A stretch of 64,000 bases of DNA, from NCBI GenBank assembly GCA_021779935.1, contig JAJXZT010000016.1, forward strand, positions 186,001-250,000, in the 5' to 3' direction. The notes beneath the pieces were generated by a model. That model did not search any database and was not told where the DNA came from. It was given only the letters and a program-made list of their open reading frames with translations. The stretch comes from Acidobacteriota bacterium. GTDB taxonomy: Bacteria > Acidobacteriota > Terriglobia > Terriglobales > Acidobacteriaceae. Position numbers and translations under genes: made by a program. Numbering within the stretch: the stretch's first letter is position 1; every line of letters begins with the position of its first letter. Shown piece by piece: positions 7,825 through 14,848 of this stretch.

Positions 7825-8691
7825 TCATCCCTCTTTTGCAAAGGCCATCAGTTCGTGGTTGAACTTTTCTTTTTCCTCCAGGAACAGACCGTGCCCACTC
7901 TTTTCGAAGCGAATGATCTTTGAGTTCTTAATGCCGCGAGCCATTTCCTGGGCAAAAACAAACGGGCAGATTCTGTCACCGGCGGAGTGAAAAATCGCGG
8001 TGGGAACAGCAATCATTGCCAGTTCAGAGCGCAGATCGGTATCACGCAGAGCGGCGACACTCTCCGCGATGGCGTATGGCGACGCCTGCATTCCCATGGC
8101 GTGAAACCAGGCGGCAAGGCCGGGGTTGATAGACGTTTCCGTGAGGCCGAAGAGTTTGCCAAAATCGGCAAGCAACTTAGGCCGGTCAATATCGACGGCT
8201 TCCATGAGCGCGTCTGCCTCCGACTTCGGCAGGCCGTAGGGGTAATCGTCCCGCTTTGTCCAGATCGGCGCCGCAGCACCAAAGAGAGCAAGCCTGGAAA
8301 CGCGGCTTCCCTTGTGACGGGCCATGTAGTGGATGACGATTGCGCCGCCCATCGAGTGGCCGCCCAGGGTCACGCCGTTCACATCGAGACGATCCAGAAC
8401 AGCCTTCAGGTCGTCGGCATAGACGTCGTAGTTATATGGCCCCCAAGGCTTACTAGATTTACCGAAACCCCGCATGGAAATGCTGATGACCCGAAAACCT
8501 TTCCGGGCCAACTCCGTCATCTGGTAGTCATACATATCGTTCGAGAGGGGCCATCCGGGAATGAGAACGATGGGCCGGCCCTTTCCCCAATCGCGGATAT
8601 GCAGACGGACGCCTGGAGCCACTTCAACGTACTCAAGACAAGCTGGTTCCACTGCGTTGTCGCGATCGGACCCATGCCGTGTGACAGTCAT
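7825..8691 (-). CDS. Alpha/beta hydrolase (non-haem chloroperoxidase/perhydrolase-like)
   Basis: The 288-residue product has the alpha/beta-hydrolase marks: an oxyanion-side HG-like motif (VLIPGWPLSNDMYDYQ), the nucleophile elbow GGHSMGGA with a Ser nucleophile, an acid residue in FHSAGDRICPF, and the catalytic His in EKSGHGLFLEE. The GWP...SMRGFGKSSKPW pattern is typical of cofactor-free haloperoxidases/perhydrolases and related esterases; the substrate is unknown. The ATG at 8689-8691 is preceded by AAAGGTGG at good distance, so I prefer it to the GTG three codons upstream. It starts 25 bases after the decayed Met-rich gene and is followed by the ferritin-like gene, suggesting one transcript linked to oxidative or metal stress. 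Confidence 0.85.
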   Translation of the reverse strand: MTVTRHGSDRDNAVEPACLEYVEVAPGVRLHIRDWGKGRPIVLIPGWPLSNDMYDYQMTELARKGFRVISISMRGFGKSSKPWGPYNYDVYADDLKAVLDRLDVNGVTLGGHSMGGAIVIHYMARHKGSRVSRLALFGAAAPIWTKRDDYPYGLPKSEADALMEAVDIDRPKLLADFGKLFGLTETSINPGLAAWFHAMGMQASPYAIAESVAALRDTDLRSELAMIAVPTAIFHSAGDRICPFVFAQEMARGIKNSKIIRFEKSGHGLFLEEKEKFNHELMAFAKEG

Positions 8692-8716
8692 GGTTTCCAC
8701 CTTTCTTAATACGAAA

Positions 8717-8956
8717 CTATTTTTCGACGCAGCCGGCCATCTTCTGCATGCGATCCGTCATGATTTGTAAGTGGGCGAGCACCGCCGGCGGCAGTTCCAT
8801 CGGACGGTTCAGGCTGGCTTGTCGCGTTGTCATGGCGTTCTTCATGGCGGCATCAGCGGCAGCCATTTTTGCCATGATGTGATTGATCATGGTTTGTATA
8901 CGTTCCATCTGCGCACGCCTCTGCTCGATTTGGGATTTCATATTCCTCGTGTCCAT
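8717..8956 (-). pseudogene. Decayed duplicate of the Met-rich coiled-coil gene, signal peptide lost
   Basis: The 79-codon frame (MDTRNMKSQIEQRRAQMERI at its start) aligns to the C-terminal two thirds of the exported Met-rich protein at 9437-9895: SSGMDTRNMKSQIE matches SSGMEAKGMNSQME, and KMAAADAAMKNAM matches TMATADAAMKNHM. Upstream codons S-S-G are still present, but a TAG stops the frame five codons before this ATG and the signal-peptide region is missing. The DNA further upstream (to about 9058) again matches the parent's upstream region, so about 120 bases were lost from the middle of the copy. The remaining frame has fewer heptads and a shortened tail. It could still be expressed as a cytoplasmic peptide using a GGAG at 8 bases, but decay is the simpler reading. 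Confidence 0.65.
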
Positions 8957-9033
8957 GCCAGAACTCCGCTACAACGGCCACATCTGGTTCCAAATCCGCC
9001 GGAGCGAAGCCAAGTTACCAAGCGGATTAGTGG

Positions 9034-9058
9034 CTGATCTGTTCACAATTGCTCATAT
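9034..9058. promoter_or_regulatory. Conserved palindrome-like element upstream of the decayed Met-rich copy
   Basis: The 17-mer CTGTTCACAATTGCTCA is shared with the region upstream of the intact gene (about 9995-10018), both preceded by CTGAT. It is an imperfect dyad around CAATTG with TGT/ACA outer arms. Conservation beyond the coding region points to an operator or promoter element copied along with the gene. Confidence 0.45.
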
Positions 9059-9263
9059 CCCCACTGGCGAATAGGAAAAAAGGGGAGCGGATGGAAGCGG
9101 AGAATTGATTGGCGGTTGCGATGGGAGAAGCGGCCAGGGCGCGGGATTAGGTCGATCAGCCGACGCCGGAAAACCCCATATCTGCTGACTGCGGCAGACG
9201 TGGAGCACCCTCAGCAAATTAAATCCGGCGAGATGCCGAGCGTCAGGCCTGAGCGCGCAGGTG

Positions 9264-9383
9264 TCACCCGCGTCCGCGCCGCCGGAATATCAGAGCGAGC
9301 GCGATGATCACGACTGCCGTCAGCACCCACATCCAAACCATGTTCGAACCCATGTTCCAACCGCCCATACCATATCCGTTCAT
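9264..9383 (-). CDS. One-helix small membrane peptide (39 residues)
   Basis: The frame encodes a 39-residue peptide that starts MNGYGMGGWNMGSNMVWMWV, continues with the hydrophobic helix LTAVVIIALALIF and ends with RRRGRG, the positive-inside signature of a cytoplasmic C-terminus. The N-terminus is rich in Gly, Asn, Met and Trp. An AGGGGAG ribosome binding site lies 6 bases before the ATG. Similar short peptides with a hydrophobic helix and basic tail occur widely in acidobacteria and proteobacteria without known function. It lies between the Met-rich gene and its decayed copy on the same strand and is probably co-transcribed with the former. Confidence 0.7.
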   Translation of the reverse strand: MNGYGMGGWNMGSNMVWMWVLTAVVIIALALIFRRRGRG

Positions 9384-9436
9384 AAAAGCTCCCCTGGAAT
9401 TATCGGATGGAGACACGGACACTATCAGAATCAGAC

Positions 9437-9895
9437 TTATTTCTTCTGATCGTCCGGCATCCCGTTATTCTTTTGCATCATGGCGCCGCTTTTCTTTCGC
9501 ATGTTCATTGCGTTCGGCATCATGGCCATGTGTCCGGCCATGGCCTGCATGTGATCGGTCATGGATTGCAAGAGACTGATGATCGACTGCTGCAATTCCA
9601 TCTGGCTTTTCATGCTGGCCTTCGCCGTTTCCATGTGATTCTTCATGGCAGCATCGGCGGTGGCCATTGTGGCCATGGTGTCCTTCATCTGGGTCTGTAT
9701 CTGTTCCATCTGTGTGCGCATCTGCTCCATCTGCGCACGCATCTGTTCGCGCTGGGCTCGCATCTGCTCCATCTGCGAGTTCATGCCCTTGGCTTCCATG
9801 CCGGAACTTTGCGTGGCGTTCTGGGCATGGAGTGGAGCCATTAGCAAGAATCCAAGGATCGATACGAACAACAGTTTTGGCGTCGTCATTTTCAT
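9437..9895 (-). CDS. Exported methionine-rich heptad-repeat protein
   Basis: The product is 152 residues when read from the ATG at 9893-9895, which has GGGAG 8 bases upstream; an in-frame start at 9919 would include that ribosome binding site in the coding region. A signal peptide (MTTPKLLFVSILGFLLMAPLHAQ) is followed by about five 7-residue units of the type MEQMRAQ, REQMRAQ, MEQMRTQ, MEQIQTQ, encoded by 21-base DNA repeats at roughly 9690-9785. A second helical part is also Met-rich (HMQAMAGHMAMMPNAMNM). The periodic Met/Gln pattern predicts a coiled coil in the periplasm. Dense methionine could bind copper(I) or silver(I), or act as a sacrificial oxidant sink; both are inferences. No named family is recognised. 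A decayed copy lies downstream at 8717-8956. Confidence 0.8.
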   Translation of the reverse strand: MKMTTPKLLFVSILGFLLMAPLHAQNATQSSGMEAKGMNSQMEQMRAQREQMRAQMEQMRTQMEQIQTQMKDTMATMATADAAMKNHMETAKASMKSQMELQQSIISLLQSMTDHMQAMAGHMAMMPNAMNMRKKSGAMMQKNNGMPDDQKK

Positions 9896-9994
9896 TGCTG
9901 TATCTCCCATGTGTTCCAAAGTCGATTGCTGATAGAAACTGGATTGGCACTACTCCTGCAATACGCCGAACCAAATTAGCAAGCTGCCGGATGA

Positions 9995-10018
9995 CTGATC
10001 TGTTCACAATTGCTCACA
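9995..10018. promoter_or_regulatory. Conserved palindrome-like element upstream of the Met-rich gene
   Basis: CTGTTCACAATTGCTCA with a preceding CTGAT is nearly identical to the element at 9034-9058 and lies about 100 bases upstream of the Met-rich gene's start. A related but perfect palindrome occurs at 12613-12628 upstream of the other small genes. A shared regulator is inferred, not shown. The remaining bases between 10019 and 10149 show no gene. Confidence 0.45.
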
Positions 10019-10149
10019 TCGCGATTTGCGAATACAAACAGCGAGGGAAGATGTTCGAAGTGGAATGACGAAGGGCTGGATGGGGGCAGCAGTTGGGGCC
10101 GAACCGGCTTACATCGGCAAACCGCGTTAGCTGTTGAGCACCAGGCAAT

Positions 10150-11415
10150 CTACACCACGAACATGGCTACTCCGGCGGCGAACATTGCCAGGGTGGTGAT
10201 CACCACGACGGACAATCCCAAGCGTGAACTTGGTTGGCCCTGCATGAGTTTCCTGTCCGAGGCGATGACGAGAATTGCGACGAGAAGGAAGGGAGCCAGC
10301 AATCCGTTGATGATGGCTGTCCAATAGAGTGCCTTCACTGGGTTGATGCCGACGAAGTCGAGTCCGACGGCTACGGCGGTTGAAAGCAGAATGAGCGCAT
10401 AAAACGCGCGTGCCTGTTTCAATTTCTTGTCCAGTCCCTGGCGCCAGCCCAGCGTTTCCGCGAATGCGTATGCCGCCGATCCGGCGAGGGTCGGAATGGC
10501 AAGAAATCCGACACCGACAATGCCGGCGGTAAAGAGGGCCGTGGCAAACCTGCCCGCGAGTGGCCGCAGGGCTTCGGCGGCCTGGCGAGTAGTTTCGATG
10601 TGCGTGATGCCGTGGCTGTTGAGGGTAATGGCGGTAGTCAGGATGATAAAGAACATGACCATATTCGAGAAAAACGTGCCGACGCCGACATCCATACGCC
10701 TCATCTGAAGTTCCTTGTCGGTTGCTCCTCGCCGTTGCGCGAGCGTAGTGAGACCGGCCTCCTTATTCTCTTCAACCTCTTCACTCGCCTGCCAAAAGAA
10801 CAAATACGGACTGATCGTGGTGCCGAAAATTGCGACGAGCATCGACCATTCATCCCTGGAATGCGGAATCGACGGCAAGAGGGTGTCGCGCAGGACCCGG
10901 CCCCAGGGAGCGCCCACGACAAACGCGGTGATGGGGTATGCGAAAAGGACGAGAACCAGCCATTTGAGCACGTTCGCTATCTGGTGATAACGGAGACGAA
11001 CCGTTGCCCACGAAATCACAAGTGCGAACGCCGCTACCAACAGGCGCGAATTGATCCCGGACAGCATTTCAGCCGCATCAGCCATGCCGGCAAGATCTGC
11101 CGCGATGTTAATGGTGTTTACCACGAGAAGGGCCAAGACGAAGCCGCGCAACAGCCAAGCTGGAAATCGCCGCTTGAAATTTCCGGCCAAGCCCTGCCCT
11201 GTCACCATTCCGATGCGGGCACACATGACTTGAACGGCGGCCATCAGCGGCCACGTCAGAAGTGCAGTCCAGAGAAGCTTGGTTCCAAGCTGTGCGCCGA
11301 CAACGGAATATGTGGCAATGCCAGATGGGTCATCGTCGGCAGCGCCGGTGATAACGCCGGGACCAAGCGACTTCAACAGCGATCGCGTCCATCGAATTGG
11401 GTTGGATGTGGGCAC
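10150..11415 (-). CDS. Nramp-superfamily transporter with non-canonical metal-site residues
   Basis: The 421-residue protein has about 11 hydrophobic segments and clear Nramp homology (SLGPGVITGAADDDPSG at the start of helix 1; the TM6 region near 195-215). Canonical Mn/Fe transporters carry DPGN in TM1 and MPH in TM6. Here TM1 has DPSG (29-32) and the TM6 position reads TTISPYLFFW, so the metal-coordinating Met is Ser202 and the His is Tyr204. Nramp relatives lacking that Met are known to move other ions such as Mg2+, so calling this MntH would be unsafe. The start is GTG at 11413-11415 without an evident ribosome binding site. It lies on the same strand as the stress-type genes downstream but 254 bases from them. 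Confidence 0.88.
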   Translation of the reverse strand: MPTSNPIRWTRSLLKSLGPGVITGAADDDPSGIATYSVVGAQLGTKLLWTALLTWPLMAAVQVMCARIGMVTGQGLAGNFKRRFPAWLLRGFVLALLVVNTINIAADLAGMADAAEMLSGINSRLLVAAFALVISWATVRLRYHQIANVLKWLVLVLFAYPITAFVVGAPWGRVLRDTLLPSIPHSRDEWSMLVAIFGTTISPYLFFWQASEEVEENKEAGLTTLAQRRGATDKELQMRRMDVGVGTFFSNMVMFFIILTTAITLNSHGITHIETTRQAAEALRPLAGRFATALFTAGIVGVGFLAIPTLAGSAAYAFAETLGWRQGLDKKLKQARAFYALILLSTAVAVGLDFVGINPVKALYWTAIINGLLAPFLLVAILVIASDRKLMQGQPSSRLGLSVVVITTLAMFAAGVAMFVV

Positions 11416-11527
11416 GAAAAGCCGGAGCGGAAACTCAGTACCAGTTTTGTCGCGGGTTTCGCATGCATCCCTGAGTTTTGCCTGCGCAGGACGCCCGGCC
11501 AGTAGGTCTGGATGTCCAGACGACCAG

Positions 11528-11566
11528 CCTCACATCCGCTGGCTACGGCAGATGTGAGGCACAGTT
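11528..11566. repeat. Degenerate GGCAC-tailed hairpin
   Basis: CCTCACATC and GATGTGAGG form a 9-bp stem around a 14-base loop, followed by CAC, the decayed form of the GGGGCACCC tail seen at 7.26-7.45 kb. It lies in the gap upstream of the Nramp gene; no riboswitch was recognised there. Confidence 0.4.
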
Positions 11567-11647
11567 AGCAAGTTGCATCCAGGGCAGGCCTCTATATCAA
11601 TCGAACAGCCTAAGTCCTGCATTTCACGGTTCTAAGTCCACCGCAAC

Positions 11648-11830
11648 CTAAGCCTGCTTTTTCGTCTCGTGCTCGTGTTTCTGGTGCTCCGGTTGGGGAT
11701 TCTTGGGCTGTCCGATCGGAACCGGCGGTTTCTGCTGCACTGGCTGGTTCGGCTTGTTTTCATGTTTCTGCTCAGAATTGGGCTTCTGCGGATCGCTATG
11801 TTGCGGGTTGTGACTTTCCTGATGTGACAT
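11648..11830 (-). CDS. His/Pro/Gln/Lys-rich low-complexity peptide (60 residues)
   Basis: The start MSHQESHNPQHSDPQKPNSE is preceded by AAGGAGAAG at ideal distance, which rules out the longer frame beginning 16 codons upstream. The peptide contains no hydrophobic segment and is almost all His, Pro, Gln, Lys, Glu and Asn, so it should be disordered and soluble. Eight His residues could bind divalent metal. No family is recognised. It is one of three short genes with strong ribosome binding sites between 11.6 and 12.5 kb on the same strand (with the CsbD-like and the one-helix peptide), suggesting a stress-response set. Confidence 0.7.
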   Translation of the reverse strand: MSHQESHNPQHSDPQKPNSEQKHENKPNQPVQQKPPVPIGQPKNPQPEHQKHEHETKKQA

Positions 11831-12095
11831 TTTACTTCTCCTTTTGCAGATATTTCGGCTGTTGGTAAGTTGCTGCAATCGCGTTAACCGTATTCAGACG
11901 TTTAGCGAAAAAAGCAGCGCGGATTCGTGCAAGAAAAAGTGCCTGGTCCGTGGGCATGACATGCGTGGCCTGCTTCAACACGCAACCACGAGGCCAAACT
12001 GATGTCCGCAGGGCCTGCTTGCAGCACTGAGCAGGTAATAGCAGCACATCAGCTATTCCGAACGCAGAAGAACTTTTGCGACAGAGCCGCCTACA

Positions 12096-12275
12096 TTACT
12101 TTCCGAAAATTTTCTGAACCTGCCCAAGCTTTTTTTCAACTTTGCCGGCGTTGTGTTCGAGTTTGCCTTTGGCGGTCAAAGTAGGATTGTTCGTGATTTG
12201 GCCTGCCTTCTCTTTGACTTTGCCTTTCGCTGCGTGGAAATTGCCCTGCACCTCATGCTTCGTGCTTGGTTTCAT
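12096..12275 (-). CDS. CsbD-like stress protein (59 residues)
   Basis: The 59-residue product has the CsbD pattern: an N-terminal GNFHAAKGKVKEKAGQIT unit and a second AKGKLEHNAGKVEKKLGQV unit, highly charged and free of hydrophobic helices. CsbD-family proteins are small, abundant and induced by general stress (sigmaB in Bacillus, RpoS in enterics; YjbJ in E. coli); their molecular job is unknown. An AAGGAGAG ribosome binding site lies 6 bases before the ATG. It lies between the His/Pro-rich peptide and the one-helix peptide on the same strand. Its presence is the strongest sign that this small-gene cluster is a stress regulon. Confidence 0.85.
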   Translation of the reverse strand: MKPSTKHEVQGNFHAAKGKVKEKAGQITNNPTLTAKGKLEHNAGKVEKKLGQVQKIFGK

Positions 12276-12371
12276 ATGTACTCTCCTTAATCATTGCGTT
12301 GTGTCTGATTCAGGAACGAGACTTCCGTTACCAACCCCGGGACGGCTATTTCCAAACCCGAAGAGACCGCG

Positions 12372-12458
12372 TTAACGGCGTCCGCGTCCCCAGTACCAAC
12401 CGCCTCCACCGAGCAAGAACACGATCAGGAGGATGATCAAAATGGTTTGCAGACTCAT
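12372..12458 (-). CDS. 28-residue one-helix membrane peptide
   Basis: The peptide begins MSLQTILIILLIVFLLGGGG and ends WYWGRGRR: a single transmembrane helix, a Gly hinge and an aromatic/basic tail. The pattern resembles the DUF3309-type peptides found in many soil bacteria. AGGAGAG precedes the ATG. Its GGGGWYWGRGRR tail recalls the RRRGRG end of the peptide at 9264-9383. The perfect palindrome at 12613-12628 lies about 155 bases upstream. Function is unknown; such peptides are often general-stress induced. Confidence 0.72.
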   Translation of the reverse strand: MSLQTILIILLIVFLLGGGGWYWGRGRR

Positions 12459-12612
12459 TGAAGCTCTCCTAAACGCTGACTTATGAACTTGGCGGCAGCC
12501 TGCACGGAACGCCGTGACAAGTTGCCGCCATCCACGCCATTTTATGGAGTGGCACTGGATCTACGTAAATCCACGTCTTGGGAGAGATTGACAGGCCAAG
12601 GTTTGAGCAGTC

Positions 12613-12628
12613 TGTTCAATAGTGAACA
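12613..12628. promoter_or_regulatory. Perfect palindrome TGTTCA-N4-TGAACA
   Basis: TGTTCAATAGTGAACA is a perfect 6+6 inverted repeat with a 4-base spacer, typical of a dimeric regulator site. It lies upstream of the minus-strand small-gene run (start 12458) and shares TGTTCA with the elements at 9034 and 9995. The rest of 12459-13177 holds a degenerate intergenic repeat and no other recognisable gene. Confidence 0.45.
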
Positions 12629-12666
12629 CATCTGGACATAACGGGCGGCTGACGCGGTTCATCGTT

Positions 12667-12842
12667 AGGATGCTTCGTGGCTGCGCGAGTCAGCATGACA
12701 TCCGAAGAAGGCTACTGAGCAAGATAGTCGCGAGACACGAGTCGCGAGTCGCGATTTCGAGCCGCAAGCTACAAGGTGCAAGCAAACCAAAAGCAGAACC
12801 AAAATGCATGGATACTGAGCCAAAAAGCGACTCAGGATGACG
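12667..12842. repeat. Two-hairpin intergenic repeat, copy 2 (degenerate)
   Basis: GATGCTTCGTGGCTGCG followed by GCATGACATCCGAAGAAGGC and CTACTGAG repeats the order of copy 1 (7110). The second hairpin is decayed to ATACTGAGCC ... GACTCAGGAT at about 12812-12838. A 60-base insertion between the halves contains CGAGTCGCGAGTCGCGA short repeats. Confidence 0.5.
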
Positions 12843-13177
12843 ACTTCAAAAACAAAACTCAGAGCAAGAGCACGGGCAACTGCAACGGTACCGCCTTGGC
12901 AGAAATGGCCTGAACGTGGAACACAGGGAGGCTCATTTGCCAGTCAATATCCCATCAAAGTGCTAGTTTTGCCTTCGATTTGAGCCGGAAATGGCGTTCT
13001 CACAAAACGACGTGAGCCAGCGCACGGAATGAAACGGGCGCATACCGCACTCTTCATGACCGTGCTGCTCACTGTTACAGGATGTCTCTGCACACAAGCT
13101 ACATTCCCCAGTCGTTTACCTATTGGTCACGGGCCAGTTTCCACAACAACTATTTTGCGCTTTTCGGAGAAGACTTC

Positions 13178-14434
13178 ATGCTGCACCTCGATACCGGCAA
13201 CACTGCGTTCATGCTTCTATGCACAAGCCTGGTGATGTTAATGACGCCCGGGTTGGCATTCTTCTACGGCGGACTCGTCGGCCGCAAAAACGTCCTGGCC
13301 ATCATGATTCAGAGCTTCGTCTCAATGGGCTGGACCACCGTGATCTGGTACCTGTACGGGTACTCGCTGTGTTTCAGCGGAGATTGGCACGGCATCATCG
13401 GCAATTTTCATGCCGCGTGTCTCAATGGCGTGAACCTGACGAGCGCGTCGCCAAACAACACGATTCCGCTGCTTGTGTTCATCGCGTACCAGATGATGTT
13501 CGCGATCATTACTCCAGCGTTGATCAGCGGAGCATTCACGAATCGGGTGACGTTCAAGGCATACATGCTGTTCCTGACGGGATGGCTGACATTCGTGTAT
13601 TTCCCGTTCGTCCACATGGTGTGGGGAGGCGGAATTCTACAGCGACACGGAGTTCTGGACTACGCCGGCGGAATCGTGGTGCACAACATTGCCGGAATGG
13701 CAGCGCTGGCTTCGGTGCTGTATGTTGGACGCCGCAAAGTCCTGGATCGCGGTCCGCACAGCATTCCCCTGGTGGCGCTTGGAACCGGCCTGCTTTGGTT
13801 TGGATGGTATGGATTCAATGCAGGAAGCGAATTCCGCGTGGATTCGGTTACGGCGAGCGCATTCCTGAACACGGATATTGCAGCTTCGTTCGCGGCGTGT
13901 GCATGGATGCTGGTTGGATGGATGAATGAGAAGCGGCCGAAGTTTCTTGGCTTGCTGACGGGTGCAGTTGCGGGACTGGCAACGATCACGCCGGCGGCCG
14001 GATATGTTTCTCCCAGCACGGCAGCGCTGATAGGCATTATTGCGGGCGTGGTGTGCTATTACGCGGTGGAACTGAAGAACAAGCTCCATTGGGACGACGC
14101 ACTGGATGTGTGGGGAGTGCACGGAGTCGGCGGAGCGCTGGGGATCGTGTTGTTAGGAGTGTTTGCCGACAAGGCGTTCAATCCAACGTCAGGAACTAAT
14201 GGGCTGCTCTTGGGAAACACACACTTCTTCATGATTCAGCTTGCCGCGGTAGCGTTCTCGTCGGTGTGGGCGTTCGCGTTCACGTACGGCATGTTGTACC
14301 TGATCAACCTGGTGACGCCGGTGAAGGTGGAGGACGGCGTGGAGGAAATAGGGCTCGACGAGGGACTGCATGGCGAACGTGCGTACGAGGACTTCGTGCG
14401 TGACGAAAAAGTGACGGCGGCCGACAGTATTTAA
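13178..14434 (+). CDS. amt: Ammonium transporter (Amt/MEP family)
   Basis: The 418-residue product starts MLHLDTGNTAFMLLCTSLVM and carries the family pattern: MTPGLAFFYGGLVGRKN in TM1-2, the FVYFPFVHMVWGGG segment with a pore His, a second pore His in DVWGVHGVGGALG, and about 11 membrane helices. The C-terminal tail (EEIGLDEGLHGERAYEDF) is the usual Amt gating tail. It moves ammonium/ammonia into the cell as a trimer. I chose the ATG at 13178 because GGAGAAG lies 6 bases upstream and the family's mature N-terminus begins here. The same frame is open 96 bases further upstream, and a signal-peptide-like sequence lies in another frame at 13029, which may be the remains of a longer N-terminus. 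No PII gene is adjacent. Confidence 0.93.
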   Translation: MLHLDTGNTAFMLLCTSLVMLMTPGLAFFYGGLVGRKNVLAIMIQSFVSMGWTTVIWYLYGYSLCFSGDWHGIIGNFHAACLNGVNLTSASPNNTIPLLVFIAYQMMFAIITPALISGAFTNRVTFKAYMLFLTGWLTFVYFPFVHMVWGGGILQRHGVLDYAGGIVVHNIAGMAALASVLYVGRRKVLDRGPHSIPLVALGTGLLWFGWYGFNAGSEFRVDSVTASAFLNTDIAASFAACAWMLVGWMNEKRPKFLGLLTGAVAGLATITPAAGYVSPSTAALIGIIAGVVCYYAVELKNKLHWDDALDVWGVHGVGGALGIVLLGVFADKAFNPTSGTNGLLLGNTHFFMIQLAAVAFSSVWAFAFTYGMLYLINLVTPVKVEDGVEEIGLDEGLHGERAYEDFVRDEKVTAADSI

Positions 14435-14514
14435 CGATGGCCTGTCAGCGCGCCAGGGGCGCGATCTTCACGCGGGCAATCGCGGGGGCGTTCTGTTTCA
14501 CGTCCCCGCTGTCC

Positions 14515-14720
14515 GGCATGACATCAATGGGAAGCTACTGAGCAGCTAAGCTACTAAGCAAAAGCAAATACACAGATACGGAATCGCAGAAGGCTCGATT
14601 CAGGATGGCGACTTCAAAAACAACGGCGACAGCAACCGCAAAACAAAAGCGAACAACCGCAGTCGAGGGCACCTCCACCCCGGCCAGACGACCAAAAGCA
14701 ACGGCAAAGGCGGCTTGAGG
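14515..14720. repeat. Two-hairpin intergenic repeat, copy 3 (strongly decayed)
   Basis: GGCATGACATCAATGGGAAG and CTACTGAGCAGCTAAGCTAC recall the first half of copies 1 and 2. AGATACGG ... GATTCAGGATGGCGACTTCA recalls the second hairpin and tail. An A/C-rich tract (CAACGGCGACAGCAACCGC, then AAAACAAAAGCGAACAACCG) follows, as in copy 1. It occupies most of the 14435-14848 gap; nothing else is visible there except the leader of the next gene. Confidence 0.45.
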
Positions 14721-14848
14721 TAGAATTCTCAAGGAACCTTTGTCACTGTTGGGGGTTCATACCCTCGCAATAGTGTGCACATTCCAACCTTATTCGTCCC
14801 GGGAAACGCCCGGCAGGGCTCGATGGGCGACAAAGCTAAGGCAGGCGC

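Noticed and set aside
9690-9785. 21-base tandem repeats as a CRISPR array
   Set aside because: They are in-frame coding repeats of the heptad protein, without spacers of constant length.
11416-11647. Mn or Mg riboswitch upstream of the Nramp gene
   Set aside because: Only a degenerate repeat hairpin was seen; no conserved riboswitch core.
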